Shown here piece by piece: positions 34,101 through 42,593 of a DNA stretch of 64,000 bases. How positions within the stretch are numbered: the first letter of the stretch is position 1; every line of letters begins with the position of its first letter. The translations under genes and the position numbers were made by a program. The stretch is from Lytechinus pictus. Its lineage: Eukaryota; Echinodermata; Echinoidea; Temnopleuroida; Toxopneustidae. The DNA is taken from contig NC_087253.1 of the NCBI RefSeq assembly GCF_037042905.1, positions 4,469,501 to 4,533,500 on the forward strand. The letters run 5' to 3'. The notes under the pieces were generated by a model that did not search any database, was not told where the DNA came from, and worked only from the letters and a program-made list of their open reading frames with translations.

Positions 34101-37100
34101 TGAAAAATACATTTTCAGTTGTCAGGTTAGAATATCAAATATTTTCAGCTTGCGCTTCTCGTTCGCATAAAAAACTGTAAGGTTGGGATGCGTATATGAC
34201 TAAACAATATATTGATGCCAGCGCGAAGCACGAGTTCAATTTTTTTATATGCTGACTTAAGAAGGACTAAGGTATAATTCCTATTCTAATTGCTTGTCCT
34301 TTTTCTCTTCCTTTTTTCTGTTTCTTAACCCTTTCTTGCGCCACCATGGGGGGGGGGGGGGGCAAAATATTTGCCCCTTGGATCGGCCTATGTATGTTGA
34401 CTTGAAAAACACTAACACTTACATGTGGGATTGAAGCAGAGGATGCATACCTCATTAATCAAATATTGCGAGCGCGTAGCGCGAGCTGAATTTGATAATA
34501 AATTTTTTTTGTGACCCTGAACATGGTATCTATTTCGCTAAACAGACTTAAAACTCGAAAACATTGTTTTTTCTGTTATCGTAAAAACGGGAAATTTTAA
34601 TTCAGCCGCATTAATTTAAGTTTTTTGGGCAGGACATATATTTCACTATAAACAGGCAATACGAGCAATGTTGCGCCCCCGGTCGAAAATGAATTTGCAT
34701 GAAGCCCTCTAAGTTCAAGGTCAATTTGGCGCCCTCGGTTGAACATAAACTTGGCACTCCCATGTGAAATATAACTTTGTCCTCCCTTCCCCTCTCTGAA
34801 ACATGTATTTGTCGCATTATGGTCAAAATTCTAATTAGCGCTCCCCTAGTTCGAACATTAATTCGGCGCCCCATAGTTCTAACGTCATTTTGGCGCCATC
34901 AAATCGACGTCCAGGTCAACATCTCCCTTTTACGTTTCCCATCTCCTTTTCTTTCTTTTTTCTTTCTCTTATCCTCATTCCCCTTCCTTCCTTTCTCTCT
35001 TTCTTTCCCCCTCTTCTTTTCTTTTCCCCTATCTTTTCTTTCCCCCTTTTCTTCTTTTTTTCTGTCTTTTCTTTCCCTCTTTTCCTCTCTCTTCTCTCAT
35101 TTTTCCTCTCTTCCCCCTTACTCTCTCTTTTTTCTTCTCTTTTCCTCTCTTCCTCTCTCTCTCTCTTTTCTAATCTTTCTTCCCATCTTCCTCTCTCTTT
35201 AAATGTTATTCTCTTCCTTCCTCTTTTTTTTCTTCTTCTTTTCCCCCTTTTCGTTATTCTGTTCTTTTCTTTCTTTTCCCTCTTCCACTTTTTTCTCTTT
35301 CCCCCTTTACTTCTCCCTTTTTCTTTTTCTTTCCTTTCCCCCCTTTTTCTCTTTTAATCTTTTTTTCTTCTCTCCCTCCCCTTCCTCCCTCTCTTTCTTT
35401 CTTCTCTTCTTTTCCCCTCTTCCTCTCTCTTTCTCTTTTTTCTTATCTTTCTTCCCATCTTCCTCTCCATTTAAATATTCTTCGCTTCCTTCCTCGATTT
35501 TTCTTCTTTTTCCTCCTTTTCATTTCTCCTTTCTTTTCTTCTCTTCCTTTTCCCTCCTCTTTTTTTCCTCTTCTTTCCCCTTTTCTTCTCCCTTTTTTTC
35601 TTTGTCTTTCCTTTCCCCTTTTTCTTCTCTTTTCTATTCTCTTCTTTTCCCATCTTCCTCTTTCTTTTTTTATTCTCTCCCTTTCCCCCTGTTCCCTCCT
35701 CTTATTTGAGCTGGGGGTGGGGGTGAGGCAGTTCCCCCTCGGCCCCCCATGGATCCGCACCTGATAGAACCCCATGGCCTCGTATCATTTGACCTTTGGA
35801 CCTCTCGATGACATTTGATATATATCTGATCATAATTTTACACACACTGTGGACTATCGGACCCGCGGTCTATTGGACCCGCGGACTATCGGACCCGCGG
35901 TCTAACGGACCCGCGGTCTATCGGACCCGCGGTCTATCTGGATGTCCCCTTATGAACATCTGGGTGGCACTTCCATAGTAGTGCGCAATGAGGTGATGAT
36001 ATTCATATGCAACTGGGAATTCCAGTGCGAAACTGAATTGCAATTAAATCTTTGTGAAACACCCCCTCTTTAGAGTTTATTTAAATATTCACAGTTTGAA
36101 ATTTACTATACATTACCAACCGTAATTACGCTTGGTGTTTGGACTTGATTTGCTATGGAAAATAAGTTTATTGCAAAACCCGGTGAATTTTCTGTCATTT
36201 CTTTTTCTTTAGTTTTAGCGCGTAAGGTACGTGTGTGGGAAGAAGTGTGTGTGGGTTGACTTAGGCAAGGACAAATCTTATTCATAAGTCAAACTACTGA
36301 ACTCTATAGCCACTGAACTATTGAGTTCAGTGGGTTAAAGGAAACCAAAACCCAAGAAGAGAAGCAATCTTATTGGAAAGAGTAAAATGAGAGGAACAAT
36401 TAAAAAAAAAAGTTTCATCAAAATCGGTAATGAAATAAGAAAGTTATGGACGATTTAAAAGTCTTGTTGTACTTTCTATGTAGATCCTCAAATTGGCAAA
36501 CGTGCTTCAAAATGGCTGATTTTGTGGACAACTCTCTATTTGTTTTGTACACAAATTTTCAGATTTTCCTCATTATTTTTCAAATTGCATCTTGCCTCCT
36601 TCTGAGCACAACATATGTCATGGGAAAATATAATTCACACCATATATGTCAAGGTCAGGAGGTGATAATGTGAAATATCTACAATAAAAGGGAAAATATG
36701 AAACTATGTGCACAAAACAAATGGAGAGTTGTCCACAAAATCAGCCATTTTAAAGCACGTTTGCCAATTTGAGGATCCACATAGAAAGTACAACAAGACT
36801 TTTAAATCGTCCATAACTTGCTTATTTCATAACCGATTTTGATGAAACTTTTTAAAAAATTGTTCCTCTCATTTTACTTTTTCCAAGAAGATTGCTTCTC
36901 TTCTTGGGTTTTGGTTTCCTTTAAACGCATCGTTTATAGTAACATTTTACATCATCACTATAAATGTTATTATTATTATTTAGTAATATTCATGTTTTTA
37001 TAACATCACTTCTTTTGTCATTTTACACATTTAGGTGTCCTGCGGAGCAGTCTGTCAGAGTAAATCATATGGTTTCTCGGGACATTGAAGGATTTTGTTT

Positions 37101-38364
37101 CAGTGCATTCCGCTTCCGAGTTGAGGAATCTGACATGTCTCAGGTATCTATCTACTAACGTAGAGGGCGTCAACACTCTTCAGAGAACAGAGCCCTTTAT
37201 TACATTTATAACAGAGTTTGGCCAATTCGCTGTCGACGGGCTACATACATGGCGCATAATGCTTGGTTATAGACAAGCCCAATTCAAAGATAATAAAGTA
37301 TAGTATTTTTAAAAATGAAATTGGAAACTGAAATTCTGTATCATCGAATTATTCAGTGATAGTTCTCAAATGCAACTAAAACTTGAAATTGATAGTCTGG
37401 AGCATTTCGTGTATTTCATTGATGAACAGGCATAGTCCCTCTAGTAAGATTCAAGTCCTCGAAATTTGATTTTGATATCCAGGTTTTCATTCACTGCGAC
37501 GTAACGGTATGTGACACCGAGGAAGCGGATGCTGCTAGGTCGGATGTATCTTGCGCAGGGCATGGAGGTGGTGAGAGAAGGCGTCGGGATGCAAGCTCGG
37601 GTTCAAGCCAACACACCATCAGCTATGGACCGTTGTCCATCTTCAGTCAAGGCAATGGCTTCGCGGCCTCTGTAAAAGGTCAGTTGACTTATTATTTTGG
37701 CGGCCATTTTGAAAAAAAAAACGGCCTAAGGCGGGTTAAGGTTCAGGATACGACCTGACTACCTCATATTGTTGTTTCAACAACTGAAACTAGAAACTAG
37801 AAGTAATACATAAAATTCCTATCACCTATGTGGCATCTTGCTCTATTATAACCGGGACTAAGAAATGACTTAAATGATCTATGATAACATACATAAATAA
37901 ATCAACGAGCAAATTATAATGAATACAGATCTGACTTATAAATAAATAATCCTTAAAAGCACATATAAGTAAAGAGAAGTAATCAGTGAATTTATTATAA
38001 ATGGATTAATGAATGATTATCATTAGGAGATAAAAATGGATAAGAAAATGGGAAAAAATATTAGTGAAGGTTAACTTGGCGAAAATGGAATGGAAGCGTT
38101 ATTGCATGCAATCAGCTCTTTCATTTGTATTTCCTCTTCTCCCTATTCTAAAATATCCACTGTATAAGCATATTCTGTGTCTCTCTATCACTCTCTCTCA
38201 TCCTCTTTTAAATAGAATCTCGGGGGATGTTCAACAAGAGGATGTTTGTGGGAGGCATCGTGGCGCTCGTTTCCATGGTGATCATCTGGGGCGTGGTTAA
38301 AGGCTGTGGCTGTAAAACCAAGGGCCCGAAGTATGAACGCGCTTACCTCATCGACGTCAACTAA
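13138..38364 (+). CDS. EGF-ZP domain type I membrane protein, 3' six exons (5' end outside the window)
   Basis: Joining 13138-13242, 19477-19661, 27005-27426, 37035-37143, 37483-37678 and 38216-38364 gives one open frame of about 388 residues. Every junction has GT/AG borders and matching phase (1, 0, 2, 0, 1). Order: one six-Cys EGF module; a complete ZP domain (CDSTSMTVVL... SCGTTLR, YHKQIQVEC, CFGVVLDS, QCPAEQSV, FSAFRFRVEE, FIHCDVTVCD); a tetrabasic RRRR cleavage site about 29 residues after the VCD; a transmembrane segment (VGGIVALVSMVIIWGVV); and a short cytoplasmic tail ending in LIDVN. ZP proteins are secreted or membrane-anchored, are released by furin-type cleavage and polymerise into extracellular filaments. 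Resemblance is to uromodulin/OIT3-type EGF-ZP proteins; the exact orthologue is unknown. Introns 1-3 (6.2, 7.3 and 9.6 kb) are filled with repeats. Confidence 0.88.
13890..14895 (+). repeat. 49-bp tandem array, left fold-back arm (about 20 units)
   Basis: The unit contains AGTCTTTTTTCCAGACCCGG, then a variable TTGTTTAAAAAATTATAATATAAGTCCAA-type segment. Adjacent units are nearly identical, which suggests recent expansion. More degenerate units continue to about 16400. Confidence 0.95.
15620..15792 (-). mobile_element. 7SL RNA-like SINE in the left fold-back arm
   Basis: Minus-strand copy of the element at 17526-17703. It has the head GGGCGTTGTGGCGTGTGCCT then GTAATCCAAGCTA, the B-box-like GGTTCGAGCCC and a (CA)n tail, seen as TGTG at 15620-15632. 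The head matches the 5' Alu-domain end of 7SL RNA. Confidence 0.65.
17526..17703 (+). mobile_element. 7SL RNA-like SINE in the right fold-back arm
   Basis: The head reads GGGCGTTGTGGCGTGCGCCT, GTAATCCAAGCTA, GCGGGG, closely following the start of 7SL RNA (GGGCGCGGTGGCGCGTGCCT, GTAGTCCCAGCTA). GGTTCGAGCCC at 17588-17598 fits a pol III B box. A unique tail (GGTCGGTCCCAGACGTAAAT...) ends in (CA)n. It is about 178 bp. The similarity is by eye. Confidence 0.65.
17845..18640 (-). repeat. 49-bp tandem array, right fold-back arm
   Basis: Inverse counterpart of the array at 13890-14895. The unit on the + strand reads CCGGGTCTGGAAAAAAGACT with a variable AT-rich segment. It has fewer units than the left arm (about 14), so the arms have changed copy number independently. 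Confidence 0.95.
18735..18904. repeat. Terminal TTATTACATTTGTGGG repeats of the fold-back
   Basis: About six copies of TTATTACATTTGTGGG at the right end mirror the CCCACAAATGTAATAA copies at 13677-13752. They are possible transposase-binding subterminal repeats. Confidence 0.85.
19477..19661 (+). CDS. ZP gene exon: N-terminal ZP segment
   Basis: 185 bp, acceptor TTTTTAG, donor GTAAGT. It encodes RCDSTSMTVVLDERLLP... GCTAQVFDNYHLELSTRFDS and then CGTTLR, the hallmark start of a ZP-N fold ending in the CGT motif. It joins the EGF exon in phase 1 and ends in phase 0. Confidence 0.88.
19755..19917 (-). mobile_element. tRNA-derived SINE
   Basis: The minus strand begins GTGGTCACGTGGTTAGAGCC (A-box-like D arm) and has GAGTTCGAATCCC (B box) 35 bp on, followed by a tRNA-unrelated body with GGTCAGCC...CCAGACGTA. 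It lies in intron 2 of the ZP gene. Confidence 0.7.
19965..24755. repeat. 113-bp satellite array (about 39-40 monomers) with higher-order structure
   Basis: The monomer runs GTGTCCACAGTCTGAAATTG...CACACTATTGAATTC...TTTAGCAGTG...CACTTCGTCAGAAAGTGAG...CACTGTGAACATTCACAGTG. The last segment is a perfect 8-bp inverted repeat around ACAT. Blocks of six monomers recur: 22980 onward repeats at 23658 (about 678 bp apart), and about 21511 repeats at about 22190. The edges are degenerate. The array lies inside intron 2 of the ZP gene. All short reading frames here are artefacts. Confidence 0.95.
24924..25194. mobile_element. hAT-type MITE with poly-G, poly-T and CCCCCCTGACGAG repeats
   Basis: Ends CACTAGCGTACCTA and TAGGTACGCCACTG are inverted. 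They are flanked by the 8-bp near-repeat GATGAAGG/GATTAAGG (24916-24923 and 25195-25202), as expected of hAT elements. The interior has G and C homopolymers, several CCCCCCTGACGAGC copies and a 30-nt T run. Confidence 0.8.
25222..25390. mobile_element. Short palindromic MITE (169 bp)
   Basis: Left CTGACATCGAGGCACCAACT with CCCTCAAAAAA is the inverse of right TTTTTTGAGGGTTCAGC with TGCCTCGATGTCAG. The interior also shows partial complementarity. Non-coding. Confidence 0.75.
25391..26016. other. Degenerate satellite edge and intron sequence
   Basis: 25425-25580 still resembles the 113-bp satellite (TATTCACACTATGGAATTTG, GTGAACACACTGTGAACATT). The array was therefore interrupted by the MITEs at 24924-25390. 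The rest has no recognised feature. Confidence 0.6.
26017..26437. mobile_element. MITE with TTA flanks
   Basis: AACCCCCGTCACACTTATTC at the left is the inverse of GAATAAGTGTGATGGGGGCT at the right. TTA flanks both sides, consistent with a Harbinger-type 3-bp target. The interior carries repeated ATTCGAA-type words. Confidence 0.7.
26510..26747. mobile_element. hAT-type MITE
   Basis: CAGAGGCGTCGATCC at the left and GGATCGTCGCCCCTG at the right are near-perfect inverted ends. The flanks CAGATAAG and CAGACAGG match in six of eight positions, fitting an 8-bp duplication. Confidence 0.7.
27005..27426 (+). CDS. ZP gene exon: central ZP domain
   Basis: 422 bp, acceptor TTTTCTAG, donor GTACGT. It encodes DEDNIIFRNLI, YHKQIQVECC, SEICFGVVLDSTPIVGVVIK and SCWATEGGPDDVPPREDLIN, covering the end of ZP-N, the linker and the start of ZP-C. 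Phase 0 to phase 2. Confidence 0.88.
27745..27886 (-). mobile_element. tRNA-derived SINE
   Basis: The minus strand has GGGGTTTTCGTAGTCTAGTG (tRNA 5' arm, A-box-like) and GGGTTCGATTCTA (B box). It is followed by a non-tRNA body towards 27745. Acceptor-stem pairing is poor, so it is not a functional tRNA. Confidence 0.6.
28175..28690. repeat. 53-bp tandem array, about 9-10 units, with dimer periodicity
   Basis: The unit contains GAGATGATCAGATG, CAAGATCTTGGATCT and CCATGTCTACATC. Alternating variants (CCTGTGGGAG and TTTTAGAAGAG) recur every 107 bp, so the array has expanded as dimers. AAGATCTT is a perfect palindrome in the unit. Confidence 0.9.
29013..29285. repeat. Hairpin-forming repeats (GACATGGCGAGATA words)
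   Basis: Several copies of CATGGCGAGATA...TATCTTGCCATG in alternating orientation, each able to form a short hairpin. They form the centre of the CCGCGG fold-back. Confidence 0.7.
29293..29603. mobile_element. Poly-G/poly-C MITE
   Basis: Ends AGGCAGCGGAAGCG and TTCCGCCGCCA are inverted. The interior holds repeated CCCCCCTAAATTT and TTTTTGCTTGTCAATTTT words. An exact target duplication was not clear. Confidence 0.55.
32136..32201. repeat. Perfect-arm hairpin
   Basis: TTGAAACATTGACTTCCGAG is matched inverted by CTCGGAAGTCAGTGTTTCAA around a roughly 25-nt loop. A partial copy of one arm lies at 31491-31515. Possibly a small MITE remnant. Confidence 0.7.
32455..32700. repeat. Purine-rich tract
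   Basis: About 245 bp of nearly all A/G on the + strand (GAGGAAGAAGGAGG-type). The predicted peptides are low-complexity artefacts. Confidence 0.8.
34920..35707. repeat. Long polypyrimidine tract (about 790 bp)
   Basis: Almost uninterrupted C/T on the + strand. A segment around 35105-35225 recurs at about 35395-35500 (TTTCTTCCCATCTTCCTCTC then ATTTAAAT), so the tract grew partly by duplication of longer units. Open frames here arise from the lack of purines, not from coding. Confidence 0.9.
36335..36924. mobile_element. TTAA-flanked MITE with long inverted arms
   Basis: TTAAAGGAAACCAAAACCCA at the left is the inverse of TGGGTTTTGGTTTCCTTTAA at the right. Complementarity runs for about 220 bp in each arm. 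The TTAA target fits Kolobok/piggyBac-type. Shares AAGTTTCATCAAAATCGG and AAGAAAGTTATGG words with the other TTAA MITEs. Confidence 0.85.
37035..37143 (+). CDS. ZP gene exon: ZP-C segment 1
   Basis: 109 bp, acceptor CACATTTAG, donor GTATCT. It encodes CPAEQSVRVNHMVSRDIEGF then CFSAFRFRVEESDMSQ, the conserved C-P and F-x-F/FRF stretch of the ZP-C fold. Phase 2 to phase 0. Confidence 0.88.
37483..37678 (+). CDS. ZP gene exon: ZP-C end and furin site
   Basis: 196 bp, acceptor TATCCAG, donor GTCAGT. It encodes VFIHCDVTVCD (final ZP Cys pair), then a Ser/Gly-rich stretch with GERRRRDA, a tetrabasic consensus cleavage site as found after ZP domains. Phase 0 to phase 1. Confidence 0.88.
37679..38215 (+). 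other. Last intron of the ZP gene
   Basis: 537 bp, AT-rich, ending in a CT-rich tract and AATAG. No other feature seen. Confidence 0.7.
38216..38364 (+). CDS. ZP gene last exon: transmembrane segment and tail
   Basis: Encodes ESRGMFNKRM, the hydrophobic VGGIVALVSMVIIWGVV, then KGCGCKTKGPKYERAYLIDV-N and the stop TAA at 38362-38364. A Cys pair directly after the membrane segment could be palmitoylated (inference). Confidence 0.87.
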
Positions 38365-38500
38365 AATCGGGCGATCATTTATTGGGCCATCTTCGGGTTT
38401 TAAGGGGGGGGGGGGGGTGAATTGTTCAGTGAAAAAAATATTATGTTAATGACTTGCGTTCGACTTTAGAATAGTATATTTTCTTAACAATGATACACAA

Positions 38501-38506
38501 CAATAA
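38501..38506 (+). promoter_or_regulatory. Polyadenylation signal of the ZP gene
   Basis: AATAAA 137 bp after the stop codon, the first canonical signal downstream. Confidence 0.55.
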
Positions 38507-38892
38507 AACGATAATGCTATGAAATTGTTTGTATAATTACTCCTCTGTACACATTGTCCCACAAAAAGAGAGAACAGGAAAGGGAAATGGATGAAATATG
38601 ATATCACTGTCTGATTATTATGTCAAAATACACCATACAATTATATAAATGTTAACATTTTGGCTTGTTAGCTCGCAGATTTTTATTATTTTTGTTCATT
38701 CCATACGCCATTTCTATTCCCCCCAAGATATTTGGTTCATGGTCTGTACAGCTAAAGGGGGGGGGGGACCAAAACTATTATTCTCTCTTTTTAATTAATT
38801 CAGAATCCAGCTAAATTCGCTTGGAAAAAATATATTCGTTAAGAAAACAAAACCAATTATTAACTATTTACCCCCAGCTGGAATTAATCATA

Positions 38893-39134
38893 CATTGCAA
38901 AAACTCTGGTGTTGATTTAACACCAGCCCGGAATCTATATATGTCAAAACCAGAGAAGTGTTAAACAACACCAGGTCTGTTTTGGTCGAACACCAGATAT
39001 GTGTTTATACAACACCAATTTGTATCAAAACAGCATCGGTTTCATTCAAAACTGGTGTTGTTTCAATACTTCTCTGGTGTGGACATATAAAGATTCCGGG
39101 CTGGTGTTAAATCAACACCGGTGTTTTTGAAGTG
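38893..39134. mobile_element. MITE built of GGTGTT/AACACC words
   Basis: Left CATTGCAAAAACTCTGGTGT and right ACACCGGTGTTTTTGAAGTG are inverted, with GTTGATTTAACACCAGCCCGG mirrored in both arms. About eight short AACACCAG or inverse words fill the interior. Left flank TA. Confidence 0.75.
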
Positions 39135-39299
39135 TTATACTCATGCAGGGATCTGATATATTACTGATTTAAATATTTGGAAAGAATTAAAGAGACGATA
39201 TTAACACAATCTTAAGGACTGCAATTATCTTATTATTCATGTATACCGGATTAATAATATGCGGGATGTTTCAGGACAATGCGAGTAAGAGGGAGGGAG

Positions 39300-39380
39300 G
39301 GAAAGAGAGAGAGAGAGAGAGAGACACACACACACACACACCCTCACATACAGAGGGAGAGAGAGAGAGATAGAGAAAAC
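39300..39380. repeat. (GA)n/(CA)n simple repeats
   Basis: GAGA and ACAC dinucleotide runs. Confidence 0.9.
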
Positions 39381-39519
39381 GTTATACGATTAGAAAATAC
39401 AAATCCTTTTTGGGGCATACAAAGACGATGAACTTATGGAGAGCGGTTGTAATAAGTTTATTTGAGCAAATTTATACGTCACCTTCGGAAACTAGTAGAA
39501 ACAACCCCCAGGGGGGGGG

Positions 39520-40120
39520 GGGGGGGAAGGGGGAGGGGCACTTACATTGACGAGTGGATACCATGCGCGACCAAAAAAAAAAAAACACGTAAAAAGATGT
39601 CTTTTTGAAGATAGGGCACGTTACGTACGTAATAAGGGTGTTAAAAACACTAAAATCTATTTTCGATAGGAAAGCTACGTGTTTAGGGTCAAATTTGCGA
39701 GGGTATAAAAAATTTAAGACTAACATGTTTTATAAAGGATGTACTTTTTGCCCCAAGAGTCAACACTGCGTGTTTAGAGTACAATTTGCGCGAGGTGTTG
39801 GGAGGTTGGGCTGTACTAAATCCAATGATATAGGTAAAACCATAGGTCCATGGTAAAACCAACGACCGACGTCGTCCGTGGCATAACAATTGAAATATCG
39901 CTGTACCTGTTTTAGGTGTTCATATTCGGGGAATGCTTGCCAAGAGTATCGTTTTGTTTCCAATACTTGTTAAGGGTGGGGTTTCACACGCCAATACTTA
40001 TTAAGGGAGGGGGGGGGGGGTGCATTTTCAGAATGTGGAAAATACGTGTTTAGGGTGCTCTTCGAGACCCCATGGTCGCGCATGGTATCCACTCGTCAAT
40101 GGAAGTGGCCCCCGTACCGG
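39520..40120. mobile_element. Inverted-repeat element with G homopolymers
   Basis: GACGAGTGGATACCATGCGC at 39552 and GCGCATGGTATCCACTCGTC at 40077 are inverted, as are the adjoining GACCA/TGGTC. Internal words CGTGTTTAGGGT and CAATACTTGTTAAGGG recur. Exact ends are uncertain because of poly-G tracts. Confidence 0.6.
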
Positions 40121-40824
40121 GAAACAAACGTGTATGTCTAGATGCCTAAATAAATCGAGATAATTGTTTAAATTCACCTGCCCCCAACAGAAGGTAATAG
40201 ATTGGCGCATGGAAATATTTTCATCGTCTTGTTCGTCTTCAGAGAGCTTCCGTCACCATGGTCAAGAAACGTAAGATCTATATGCCTGTCAGCACACCTC
40301 TGAAAGTCCGTATAGGGCACACACGAGTAATCCGGACTCCCATTTACCATGTTCACTCACGTGTTAAATCACAGCTCATCAAAATAAAATCCCTACAAAG
40401 ATTTCGTTTTAATTCACTACATTAACCATTATGAACAACACAACAAAACTATGTACATATGGTAGTTAAGTTAAATGGTCTGAAACAAGACTAATCATAA
40501 TACAGTTGTAAAACCGGAACTGCATAGCCAATAATGACGATCGAAATAAACTACAACATTACAGCCTACCGTATTCTTCAAAGGCCCAAATTCTGAAAGT
40601 ATGAACGTATTTTTTTTTAATTATTTATATTTTGATAAAAATTTGGTCCATTTTAATGAACTATTTTAATCAATAAAGTCGTTTTTTTTTTACTTACGCC
40701 TATCCAGAATGCATTGTGCGCGGATGAAATAATCATGTGTGCCCTTTACGGGTCTTCCTACAGCCACCGAGGGAGGGCGCTGTGAGGTTATGACCTGGCA
40801 TGCATTAGGCAGTTATGTGTATTA
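40121..40824. other. Intergenic, nothing recognised
   Basis: AT-rich, without coding or repeat structure that I could identify. Confidence 0.4.
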
Positions 40825-40990
40825 CGCTCTAAAACATAAAGTGCTAATTTAGCACTTAATGCCCTTGTATTGTGACTGCAATTTGAATGCTGATTTAGTC
40901 ATTGAAAATTTGAACTAGAACCTCAGCACTCAAAGTGCAGTCACTATAGAGGGACATTAAGTGCTTAATTAGCACTTCATTTTTAGAGTG
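40825..40990. mobile_element. MITE with AAGTGCTAAT/AGCACTT words
   Basis: CGCTCTAAAACATAAAGTGC at the left and GCACTTCATTTTTAGAGTG at the right are inverted. TA flanks both ends. The interior repeats GTGCTAATTTAGCAC-type palindromes. Confidence 0.75.
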
Positions 40991-40992
40991 TA

Positions 40993-42350
40993 TTTTCATG
41001 ATGTTTACTCCACACTATGAAAGTTACTGCTACACGTAGCACACAACCTCCTAGTGCTTTTTTATTCATTCTGATAATGATGCAGTATGAAGACTACGGA
41101 ACAATACAAAGGACAACGACAAAGTAATTTTGGCTTCGGAATTTACTATCATGTTGAAACCTCGAACAAGTGTAATATTGGATCATAAATGCTTCAAATT
41201 CTTTAAAACAAACACAACTACTTACATAAAGGCCTACAAGAAAGATGCACCCTTAACCAATATTTCCAAATGCTCACTTTTTTTTAATGAAACGATTAAG
41301 TCGGGGAGGGGGTCAGAAGTATTGTACACAGATAAACTAACATGACAAGAAAGTGATTTATGGGTTTGCCATGTTAGCGCGGGAGGTTCATACATGCATG
41401 ATAATTATAATAATTTAAACATCTCGAAGATGGCAAATGCCGCAATATTCACAATGAATCTTTTGATATATGTTCGAGGAGCATTGCATGAAGAGTTAAT
41501 TCTGTGATTTTCACAGCCTCATTTGCTCTCAACCAATCACATACAAGGAAGTCCAGTAGCTTATAACACCTGTCGGCGAAAATCACTGACAATTATCTTC
41601 ATGAAATGCTCGCCTGTAAACGCTCAGAAAATTAAGTTCTTCTAGGATGTTGTCCAGTGAGAAGGGACGCAAATAATGACGAATCGAGGCAAAATGTTCT
41701 CAACTGTGTTTTACATCAGGTTGTGATAGAATATTTAAAACGTATAGGTTGCAGACCATTAAATGGTAAAAAATTGTCATAGCTACAGTATACATGCATA
41801 TCTAAACATGATCATGTCGTTACGTTACTTGGAATACAAACCATAAATCTGTACACTAACCATTGCAAATGAACGTCAACAGAGAGAAGTACATATAAGT
41901 ATAAAAGGTGAGATAAACACACGGTTATACGATAATTAACACTCTTTTTCCTTAATATACAACAGGATAAAGATTATTTTGTTTAAAACTTGAAAGATAA
42001 TCGTCTATAAACTACGCTTACATCAAAACGATAGGTAAATTTCTTGTAACACACAATTAGTTCTCGCATTACTAACGCGGTTTAGAAAACACAATAATAT
42101 TAGCAAAGGGATATATACATTAACATTGATGGGGGAAATTGTATGCTTGATAACAATCAAATGAAAACAAAAGATGAATCAAACGTGAATTGTTTTCAAC
42201 ATATGCTCCTTTGCACTTCTTTACATGTAAACAGTGGTGTCCAAAAGTTAGTGAATCCCACCAGGAAATGATTATCGTATTTAAAGTGTTCAAGTTCTGC
42301 CATGTTTTACATACTTAATTGTGAAATCTGGTGATAAAATATTACATCAG
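40993..42350. other. Intergenic, mostly featureless; single Tc1-like end at 42232
   Basis: At 42232 CAGTGGTGTCCAAAAGTTAG resembles the terminal repeat of a Tc1/mariner element, but no partner end was found. Otherwise nothing. Confidence 0.35.
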
Positions 42351-42352
42351 TA

Positions 42353-42591
42353 CACAGCAAAAACTGTGGTGTTAACCGGTGTACATAGATGACCACACCA
42401 GATATTTTACACCGGTGTTAAATTGGTGGTGTTAGTTTTACACCTATAGGTGTTATTACAACACCTATGGTTGTTACATTTACACTCTTTGGTGTTATGT
42501 TAAATCTCTAGGGTGTTATTTTAACACCTCAGGGTGTGGTCCTCTATTAACACCGATTGGTGTCAGTTTTAACACCACAGTTTTTACAGTG
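42353..42591. mobile_element. MITE built of GGTGTT/AACACC words, TA target
   Basis: CACAGCAAAAACTGTGGTGT and ACACCACAGTTTTTACAGTG are inverted ends. TA flanks at 42351-42352 and 42592-42593. About 14 copies of the hexamer or its inverse in 240 bp. Confidence 0.8.
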
Positions 42592-42593
42592 TA

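Larger units (their letters stand above)
30064..34680. repeat. Interspersed GCGAGCGCGAAGCGCGAGC-type core, about 16 copies
   Basis: Copies near 30064, 30424, 30668, 31033, 31150, 31293, 32920, 33038, 33359, 33453, 33786, 34061, 34145 (inverse), 34217, 34466 and 34660. They are usually preceded by AAT(A)ATG and followed by TGAAA-like bases. Spacers of about 90-400 bp are AT-rich and diverged. Confidence 0.85.
29826..35763. mobile_element. hAT-like 5.9-kb non-coding insertion (composite)
   Basis: Ends CAGGCGCGGATCCAGG (left) and CCATGGATCCGCACCTG (right) are inverted. ATAGAACC occurs on both sides (29818-29825 and 35764-35771), an 8-bp duplication as in hAT elements. The interior lacks a transposase. 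It contains further hAT-like ends (CAGTGGCGTA at 30255 and 30600, and others near 33975-34010 and 34370-34395), G homopolymers, GCGAGCGCGAAGCGCGAGC-type cores and a long pyrimidine tract. Confidence 0.75.
28733..35945. mobile_element. Fold-back element with CCGCGG-repeat ends, split by a hAT-like insertion
   Basis: The outer ends carry 4-6 copies of a 16-bp unit (GATAGACCGCGGGTCC-like), inverted between left (28740-28795) and right (35850-35938). Next inwards, GTGTAAAATTATGATCA and CCATGGGGTTCTATA at 28799-28873 are matched by TATAGAACCCCATGG and TGATCATAATTTTACAC at 35763-35842. The following segment (28874-29040) is matched inverted by 29620-29820. The break between the last two right-arm blocks is exactly the insertion 29826-35763. 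Confidence 0.8.

Noticed and set aside
34777..35709. Several 140-170 residue Phe/Leu/Ser-rich open frames
   Set aside because: They arise from a polypyrimidine tract that cannot form stop codons on the + strand.
35443..35775. Lys/Arg/Glu-rich 110-residue minus-strand protein
   Set aside because: Reverse reading of the pyrimidine tract; low complexity and no homology-like pattern.
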